From the NCBI RefSeq assembly GCF_004322755.1, contig NZ_CP036401.1, positions 4,650,001-4,714,000 on the forward strand: DNA of 64,000 nucleotides, given 5' to 3'. Below, one piece after another: positions 58,753 to 64,000 of the stretch. The notes below the pieces were generated by a model. The model was given only the letters and a program-made list of their open reading frames with translations. It made no database searches and was not told where the DNA came from. Each line of letters starts with the position of its first letter. Positions within the stretch are counted from its first letter, which is position 1. The position numbers were made by a program, and so were the translations under genes. The DNA is from Pseudoduganella albidiflava. Lineage in GTDB: Bacteria; Pseudomonadota; Gammaproteobacteria; Burkholderiales; Burkholderiaceae_D.

Positions 58753-59262
58753 ATGACAGCCACACTGAAATATCTCGGCGCCTACTCCGACGACACGCGC
58801 CACCAGGTGCAAGCCCTGCTGAACCAGAACCGCCTCGGCGACGTACTGAAGAAACGTTATCCGAAAGCCCACGAGGTACGCAACGACAAGGCGCTGTACG
58901 ACTATGTACAGGACTTGCGCGACGAATTCCTGCGCAACGCCGCGCCGATCGACAAGGTTCTCTTCGACAGCAAGATCCATGTGATCAACCACGCGCTCGG
59001 GCTGCATACGTCGATCTCGCGCATCCAGGGCGGCAAGCTGAAGGCCAAGCATGAAATCCGCGTGGCCACCATGTTCCGCGACTGCCCGATCGAGTTCCTG
59101 CGCATGATCGCCGTGCACGAACTGGCGCACGTGAAGGAAAAGCAGCACGACAAGGCGTTCTACAAGCTCTGTTCCTACATGGAGCCCCATTACCACCAGT
59201 ACGAGTTCGACGTGCGCCTGTACCTGACGGAGCTGGACCATTCGGGGCAGAAGCTGTGGTGA
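58753..59262 (+). CDS. YgjP-like zinc metallopeptidase domain protein
   Basis: 169-residue M48-related protein of the YgjP/DUF45 type. Zinc motif HELAH near residue 123 in AVHELAHVKEKQHDKAFY, with the third ligand probably the His of KQHDKAF. No signal peptide; cytoplasmic. The GTGA overlap with the next gene indicates coupling. Substrate unknown. Confidence 0.88.
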   Translation: MTATLKYLGAYSDDTRHQVQALLNQNRLGDVLKKRYPKAHEVRNDKALYDYVQDLRDEFLRNAAPIDKVLFDSKIHVINHALGLHTSISRIQGGKLKAKHEIRVATMFRDCPIEFLRMIAVHELAHVKEKQHDKAFYKLCSYMEPHYHQYEFDVRLYLTELDHSGQKLW

Positions 59263-60197
59263 ACGAGACCCCGGTGCGCAAGGCGCCGCGCCTGCCGCCT
59301 ACCCGTGAAGCATCCGAAGCGGCGGCCGCCGACCGCGCCGCCCACCGCGCGGCACGCGAGCGCAGGGATGCCCAGGTGCGTGGCGTGCCATCGATCGCGG
59401 CCATGCGCGAGGCCATCAAGGCGGCCGCGCGCACCCTGCCGGCCATTGCCGAAGTACCGCGCATCGAGGCGCTCGACAAGGCGGCGTTCCGCGCCCGCGC
59501 CGCCCAGGGCCTGCCCTTCCTGATGACGGGCGTCGCCGACCGCTGGCCGCTGGCCGCGCTGACGGTACAGTCGCTGCGCGAGCACTACAGCCACCTGCCC
59601 GTGCGCGCCCGCGTCGGCGACTATGTCAGCACGGCCTTCGCCGCCGACCGGGCGATGCGCGACATGGGGATGCTCGAGTACCTGGACCTGGTGGCTGCGG
59701 GCACCGAGGGTTTGCCCCCTTACCTGGGCAACCTGGAACTGCGCGAACTGAACCGGCTGTGCCACTGGCCCGCCTACTTCGACAAGGTGGGTCCGCCGCG
59801 CTTCTGGCTGGGCCCCGCCGGCACGGTCACGCCGCTGCACTGCGACTACGACGACAATGTCTTCGCGCAGGTCTGGGGCAGCAAGCGGATCATGCTGGCG
59901 CCGCCGCACCACGACGACTTCCTGTACCCGAACGAAGCCAACGCCATCCTGTTCGGCTCCCCGTTCGATCCCGAATGCCCCGATTTCGACAGGTTCCCGC
60001 TGGCGCGGCAGGCCACCACGATCGAGTGCATCGTCGGCCCCGGCGACATGCTGTACGTGCCGGCCGGCTGGTTCCACCAGGTGCGCGCGCTGACATTCTC
60101 GCTGTCGTCGAACCGCTGGGCGCGGGGCATGCCGCTGGCGCTGGGCGACGGCGCCGCGCTGCTGGCCGCAAACAGCGGCGAGCAGCCTTCGGCCTGA
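59259..60197 (+). CDS. JmjC/cupin-like oxygenase domain protein
   Basis: 312-residue probable Fe(II)/2-oxoglutarate-dependent hydroxylase. The cupin core has the metal facial triad: H-x-D in TPLHCDYDDN near residue 196 and distal His in PAGWFHQVRAL near residue 273. Other JmjC landmarks are GLPFLMTGVADRWPL near residue 85 and VWGSKRIMLAPP. The N-terminal about 55 residues are Ala/Arg-rich. Start GTG 59259 overlaps the upstream stop by 4 bp; an adjacent GTG at 59256 is equivalent. Bacterial members hydroxylate proteins or small molecules; substrate unknown. Confidence 0.88.
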   Translation: MNETPVRKAPRLPPTREASEAAAADRAAHRAARERRDAQVRGVPSIAAMREAIKAAARTLPAIAEVPRIEALDKAAFRARAAQGLPFLMTGVADRWPLAALTVQSLREHYSHLPVRARVGDYVSTAFAADRAMRDMGMLEYLDLVAAGTEGLPPYLGNLELRELNRLCHWPAYFDKVGPPRFWLGPAGTVTPLHCDYDDNVFAQVWGSKRIMLAPPHHDDFLYPNEANAILFGSPFDPECPDFDRFPLARQATTIECIVGPGDMLYVPAGWFHQVRALTFSLSSNRWARGMPLALGDGAALLAANSGEQPSA

Positions 60198-60208
60198 CAC
60201 GCTTGCGG

Positions 60209-60232
60209 CACCGGCGCGGCCGGGTGTTTTTT
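60209..60232 (+). terminator. Terminator after JmjC gene
   Basis: Stem CACCGGC/GCCGGGTG with a short loop followed by TTTTTT, 12 bp after the stop. Confidence 0.8.
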
Positions 60233-60354
60233 CACAACAGTCAGGCTGCGCATCCCCCTCGCCTCCCGCCCCGCGTGAAAAATGCGTTACGCTCGATCGG
60301 GGCGGCGATAGCTGGTCGGCTGCCGCGATAACCCTGGTCTGGCAAGGAGATACC

Positions 60355-61299
60355 ATGGAGCGACGCAGGTTCCTGTCGGGTAGTGCCGCGCTGGCGGCCG
60401 GCCCCCTGTGGCTCGGCGGGCCGGCGGCCGGGCAAACCGCGCAAGACAAGATCTATCTCCACTACACCCGGCAGGAACTGGACGACGCGTACTCGGATGC
60501 CAAGTGGGCGCCGAACATGCGGCAACTGCTCGCCGGGCAGGCGGCAGCCAGTGCCAGGCTGCGGGCACGCCTGCCGCCCAGGACAACCGGCTACGGGGCG
60601 GCATCGCGGGAACAGCTGGACATCTTTGCTCCGCCAGGCACGGCGGCCGGCCGCGCGGCGATGATCTTCATCCACGGCGGCAACTGGCGCTTCGGTTCGA
60701 AGGAAACGGTGTCGTTCCTGGCGCCCGCCTTCACGGGGCACGACATGGTCTTCGTCGCTCCCGAATTCGCCAGCATTCCGGACAATACGCTGTCCGGCAT
60801 GGTCGACCAGTGCCGCCGCGCGATCGCGTGGACCGGCAGGCACGCGGCGCAGTTCGGCATCGATCCCGCGCGCCTCTACGTGGGCGGGCATTCCGCCGGC
60901 GGACACCTGGCCGCGATGATGCTGACCACCGACTGGCGCCGTTTCGGCATGCCGCCGGACCTGCTGAAAGGCGGCCTGCTACTCAGCGGCCTGTGCGATC
61001 TCGAGCCGGTGGTGCTGGCTGCGGGCAACCGGCACTTGAAGCTCACGCCGCAGGAGCGCACCGAGTTCAGTCCCGTCCACAAACTGCGCGACGTGCCCTG
61101 CCCCGTCATCGTCGCGTGGGGCAGCGGCGACAGCCCGGAATTCAAGCGCCAGGGCAGCGTGATGGCTGGCACGCTGCGCATGGCCGGCCGGCTCGCCGGC
61201 ACCTTCGTCCTGCCGGACGTGAACCACTTCGAGATCCTCGATGTGCTGGCGGCCGGCGACTCGCACCTGGCCGCCGCGGCGCGCGCGCTGATGAGCTGA
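60355..61299 (+). CDS. Tat-exported alpha/beta hydrolase (kynurenine formamidase-like)
   Basis: 314-residue esterase-family protein. Tat signal MERRRFLSGSAALAAGPLWL. The fold motifs are IHGGNW (oxyanion hole, residues 106-111), nucleophile elbow G-H-S180-A-G-G in YVGGHSAGGHLA, and the catalytic His in DVNHFEIL near residue 293; the acid is probably the Asp of WGSGDSPEF. This is the BD-FAE/KynB-like carboxylesterase group. The periplasmic location argues against tryptophan catabolism. AAGGAG ribosome site. Confidence 0.9.
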   Translation: MERRRFLSGSAALAAGPLWLGGPAAGQTAQDKIYLHYTRQELDDAYSDAKWAPNMRQLLAGQAAASARLRARLPPRTTGYGAASREQLDIFAPPGTAAGRAAMIFIHGGNWRFGSKETVSFLAPAFTGHDMVFVAPEFASIPDNTLSGMVDQCRRAIAWTGRHAAQFGIDPARLYVGGHSAGGHLAAMMLTTDWRRFGMPPDLLKGGLLLSGLCDLEPVVLAAGNRHLKLTPQERTEFSPVHKLRDVPCPVIVAWGSGDSPEFKRQGSVMAGTLRMAGRLAGTFVLPDVNHFEILDVLAAGDSHLAAAARALMS

Positions 61300-61359
61300 A
61301 CGGCACAGCGGCGACGCTGGTCCGCCGGTGGATGGCCCCCCAGGCCGGCCAGCGCTTCG

Positions 61360-63471
61360 TCAGAACCGTGCGTGAACGGTCAGCTCGACGCTGCGTTCGG
61401 CGCCCATCCAGCAGTTCTGCGCACTGTGGCAGGCGCCCACGTAGCGCTTGTCGCCCAGGTTGCTGGCGGTCAGGCCGATGCTCCACGTCCGGTTCAGGCG
61501 GAACATGGCGGCCGCGTCGAACAGCGTGTACGACGGCACCTGCGCCGTATTGGCTTCATCCATCTGGCTGGCGCCGACATGGCGGATGCCGGCGCTCAGG
61601 TCGAGCGTATCGAGCGGGGTGTAGGTGAGCCACAGGGATGCGCCCTTGTCGGCCACCCAGACCGGCGTCTTGCCGACCAGCGCGGGATCGAGGGCGTTCT
61701 TCGTCACCTCCATGTCCAGGTGCGTCAGGCCGAGCGTGAAGTCCAGGCGCTCGGTCAGCGCCTGGTTCCACGACAGCTCGATGCCTGTCGAACGCACCTC
61801 GCCGTTTTGCGTGTACTGGTTGAAGGTGGGCGTGTTGACGACCACATTCTGCTTGCGGATGTCGAACCACGCGGCGGTCAGCTCGGTGCGGCTGTCCGGC
61901 GACTTGTACTTGACGCCGGCCTCGATCTGTTTCGCGGTGGTCGGCTTGAACGCCTGGCCGGTCAGCGAATCGACGCCGGATGCGGGCTCGAACGATGTCG
62001 AGTAATTCAGGTAGGGTGCCATGCCATTGCCAAAGCGGTAGATGGCGGCGGCGCGGCCGCTGGTCTTTTCCTGGGCGATGGCGGTGGTGGCGGCCGACGG
62101 CGAGCCGGCATAGCTCGACGCATTGGCGTCCTCGCTGCGGTAGCGGTCGCGGCGCAGGCCGCCAACCAGCGTCAGCGCCCCGACCCGTATTTCATCCTGC
62201 ACGTACAGGCCCAGCTGCGACTGGCGGATGGCGTGCCGTTCGGTATAGAAATCGAACGGCAGCGCGGCGCTGTCGAACAGGAAGTGGTCCGGGTTGCCGA
62301 GATCGATCGATGGGGTATCGGTGCCGAGCGTATCGCCATACCCCACGGTCGAGCGCAGCTTCTGGTAATCGGCGCCAGCCAGCAGGCGATGCACCAGCGC
62401 GCCCGTGCCCAGGCGGAACGACAGCTGGTTGTCGACCACGTAGCCGTGCTGGCGCTCGTCGGTGAAATAGGCCGAGCGGGTCAGCGTGCGGTCATCCTCG
62501 AGCAGGCCGTTGTTGTAGGTGTTGCGCTGCAAGCCCCGTGCCTTCGTGTAGCGGAAGTTCTGCAGGAACTTCACGCTGTCGTTGAAGGCATGCTCGAACT
62601 TCCAGCCCGCCATCGTCGTTTCGCGCGTCATGCCCGACCAGCCGGCGTCGCCGGCAAAGGTGTCCGGCGCGAGCAGGCCGTACGGCGCCTGGCGCAGCGT
62701 GCCGAGCGCCGGCAGCGGGGTCGACGGAATCAGTGCCGGGTCGTCCTGGTAATACAGGTTGGCGTGCAGGCGCGTGGCCGGGCCGATGCGCCACGTGACC
62801 GAGGGCGCGACGAGGCGGCGCTCTTCCTTCGTCGTGGCTTGCTGGCCATCGCGTTCGCGCACCAGCGCCACCAGGCGGTAATCGACATCCTTCGACAGCG
62901 GGCCGGTGCTGTCCACGCCCAGTTCGCGCAGGTCATTGGTGCCCGCGCGCGCGCGGATGGCGGTTTCCTGCCGCGAGCGCGGCAGCTTGGCCGTCTGGTT
63001 GACCATGCCGCCCGGCGGCGCCGAGCCATACAGTACCGAGGCCGGCCCCTTCAGGATTTCCACACTGTCGGTGGCGAACACGTCGACCTGGGGCGCCAGG
63101 TTCCACAAGCCGTTGTACTGCAGCGGCAGCCCGTCGTAGTAGTTGCGGTAGCTTTCGAAACCGCGGATCGTGTACTGGTCGAAGATGGTCACGGTGGGCC
63201 GGCTTTCGGGGGTGACACCCGGCACATAGCGCAGCGCCTCGTTCACGCTGTCGGCCTGGCGCGCGGTCAGCTGTTCGTTGCCATATACCTCGTAGCTCAT
63301 CGGCGCTTCGATCGGCTTCAGGTCCGACTTGGTGCCGGTGGTACGGTAGCTGGTGCCGCTGACGATGACCTGCGCGGGATCGGCGGCAGCCGTTTCCTGG
63401 GTCCAGGCGGTTGGGGCAAAGGCGGAGAGCACGAGCAGGCTGGCCAGCCTGCGTTGCGGGGCGGTCGACAT
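61360..63471 (-). CDS. TonB-dependent siderophore receptor
   Basis: 703-residue outer-membrane receptor. Signal peptide MSTAPQRRLASLLVLSAFAP... with cleavage near residue 25; start at 63471 chosen because upstream codons translate an arginine/serine-rich promoter repeat. Plug: IEAPMSYEVYGNEQLTARQA, YTIRGFESYRNYYDGLPLQY and VEILKGPASVLYGSAPPGGM near residue 135. Barrel ends VELTVHARF with the terminal Phe. FhuA/FpvA-like plug wording (ETPQS replaced by EAPMS). A degenerate Fur-like region lies upstream. Confidence 0.94.
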   Translation of the reverse strand: MSTAPQRRLASLLVLSAFAPTAWTQETAAADPAQVIVSGTSYRTTGTKSDLKPIEAPMSYEVYGNEQLTARQADSVNEALRYVPGVTPESRPTVTIFDQYTIRGFESYRNYYDGLPLQYNGLWNLAPQVDVFATDSVEILKGPASVLYGSAPPGGMVNQTAKLPRSRQETAIRARAGTNDLRELGVDSTGPLSKDVDYRLVALVRERDGQQATTKEERRLVAPSVTWRIGPATRLHANLYYQDDPALIPSTPLPALGTLRQAPYGLLAPDTFAGDAGWSGMTRETTMAGWKFEHAFNDSVKFLQNFRYTKARGLQRNTYNNGLLEDDRTLTRSAYFTDERQHGYVVDNQLSFRLGTGALVHRLLAGADYQKLRSTVGYGDTLGTDTPSIDLGNPDHFLFDSAALPFDFYTERHAIRQSQLGLYVQDEIRVGALTLVGGLRRDRYRSEDANASSYAGSPSAATTAIAQEKTSGRAAAIYRFGNGMAPYLNYSTSFEPASGVDSLTGQAFKPTTAKQIEAGVKYKSPDSRTELTAAWFDIRKQNVVVNTPTFNQYTQNGEVRSTGIELSWNQALTERLDFTLGLTHLDMEVTKNALDPALVGKTPVWVADKGASLWLTYTPLDTLDLSAGIRHVGASQMDEANTAQVPSYTLFDAAAMFRLNRTWSIGLTASNLGDKRYVGACHSAQNCWMGAERSVELTVHARF

Positions 63472-63485
63472 AGAGAGATGGATCC

Positions 63486-63525
63486 AATGAGAATGAGAAC
63501 GCGAACGAGAACGATTATTATTACT
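63486..63525 (-). promoter_or_regulatory. Degenerate Fur-like promoter region
   Basis: AATGAGAATGAGAAC, a short GAACGA/GAGAAC hexamer run, then CGATTATTATTA, about 15 bp upstream of the receptor start. The hexamers resemble Fur half-sites (ATTCTC/TCATTC on the opposite strand), but the match is weaker than at 38980. Confidence 0.5.
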
Positions 63526-63577
63526 GCGATTATCGATTCCACATCCCCCCATGTCAACGGCCATGGCAAGCCCGGCA

Positions 63578-64000
63578 TCACAGCGGCCGGACTTCGTACA
63601 CCTTGCCCTTCTCCGCCTTGAACGCCACCGTATGGCCCATCGCGGCGGGCTGGCTGCGCACCCCGTTCACCGTGACCGGTACGGCGGTGCGCAGTACGCA
63701 CTGGCCATCCTGCCGCGCTTCGATGCGCGCATTGCGCAGCCGGCCGCCCTGCCAGGCGATATCGACGACGTAGTTCCCGCGCCCGACGATGCCCTTCACC
63801 GCCCCGTCGCGCCAGGCGGCGGGCAGCGCCGGCAGCAGGTGCAGTTCGCCGTGCTGGCTTTGCAGCAGCATCTCGATCACGCCGGCCGTGCCGGCGAAGT
63901 TGCCGTCGATCTGGAACGGCGGATGGGCGTCGAACAGGTTGGCGTAAGCGCCGCCGTGCTTGTCGCCCGGTTTCGTCAGCCGCAGCAGGTTACGGAACAG
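63578..64000 (-). CDS. Glycoside hydrolase family 95-like protein, 3' part
   Basis: Only the C-terminal 140 residues are in the window; the frame is open to the window edge. The segment [20 protein letters not shown] followed by [20 protein letters not shown] and [19 protein letters not shown] is the characteristic end of GH95 alpha-L-fucosidase/galactosidase enzymes (catalytic (alpha/alpha)6 barrel end and C-terminal beta domain). It presumably attacks fucosylated or galactosylated plant or host glycans. Transcribed toward the siderophore receptor, 107 bp away. Confidence 0.9.
   Translation of the reverse strand: MFRNLLRLTKPGDKHGGAYANLFDAHPPFQIDGNFAGTAGVIEMLLQSQHGELHLLPALPAAWRDGAVKGIVGRGNYVVDIAWQGGRLRNARIEARQDGQCVLRTAVPVTVNGVRSQPAAMGHTVAFKAEKGKVYEVRPL

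Overview
The window looks like chromosomal DNA from a GC-rich betaproteobacterium of the Oxalobacteraceae, most like the Massilia/Duganella/Telluria group. This is inferred from the hemC-hemD-hemX-hemY run diverging from ppc, the very long alanine-rich and acidic RpoD, the ProQ/FINO-domain gene, and abundant short GC-rich intergenic repeats; no rRNA gene is present to confirm it. I found no tRNA, rRNA, CRISPR array, transposase or integrase.

Region 1 (1-14.4 kb) is an accessory type VI secretion (T6SS) island. It holds three nearly identical vgrG copies as direct repeats. Copies 1 and 2 are each followed by a DUF4123 adaptor, a toxin and an immunity gene. The two toxins share an N-terminal trafficking domain and a KDKDCEDCG joint. 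Their C-termini differ: one is an Ntox15/Tde1-like HxxD nuclease followed by a Tdi1-like GAD/DUF1851 immunity protein, the other an SHH-type HNH/EndoVII nuclease followed by an unrecognised 150-residue immunity candidate. Copy 3 has lost its 5' end, carries a different C-terminal tail, and abuts a 71-codon ORF that appears to join an effector start to the tail of a Tdi1-like immunity gene. AT-richer orphan genes follow (12.6-14.4 kb), some with signal peptides, possibly orphan immunity genes. Smaller scars are a TssL-like 3' fragment and a one-base frameshift at the start of vgrG copy 2.

Region 2 (14.5-36.6 kb) is mostly core and metabolic: a Tat-type sulfatase coupled to a small secreted protein; an Old Yellow Enzyme gene diverging from a MerR regulator with a textbook 19-bp-spacer promoter; inorganic pyrophosphatase; the haem genes hemC-D-X-Y diverging from ppc; a VOC protein; DUF4126; an S41 protease; a DUF2807 protein; a GNAT enzyme; YjdM; an SMP-30 lactonase; a HAF-repeat protein paired with an Lgt-like protein; and a YjjG-type HAD phosphatase.

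Region 3 (36.8-49.1 kb) contains a Fur-box siderophore receptor, rpoD with an unusual promoter/terminator leader, proQ plus a coupled RNase D-like exonuclease, two orphan multihaem cytochromes c, a second DUF2807 protein, and a TonB receptor belonging to a probable copper cluster with PCu(A)C and DUF2946 proteins.

Region 4 (49-64 kb) contains a serine hydrolase, yaeQ-purU, a stress group (hemerythrin, KGG protein, Dps) set among minisatellites, modB-modC-modE without modA, Cho, a YgjP-like metallopeptidase coupled to a JmjC/cupin protein, an alpha/beta hydrolase, a second siderophore receptor, and the 3' end of a GH95 glycosidase. A composite dispersed repeat recurs at about 18.9, 26.5, 32.2 and 45.7 kb.
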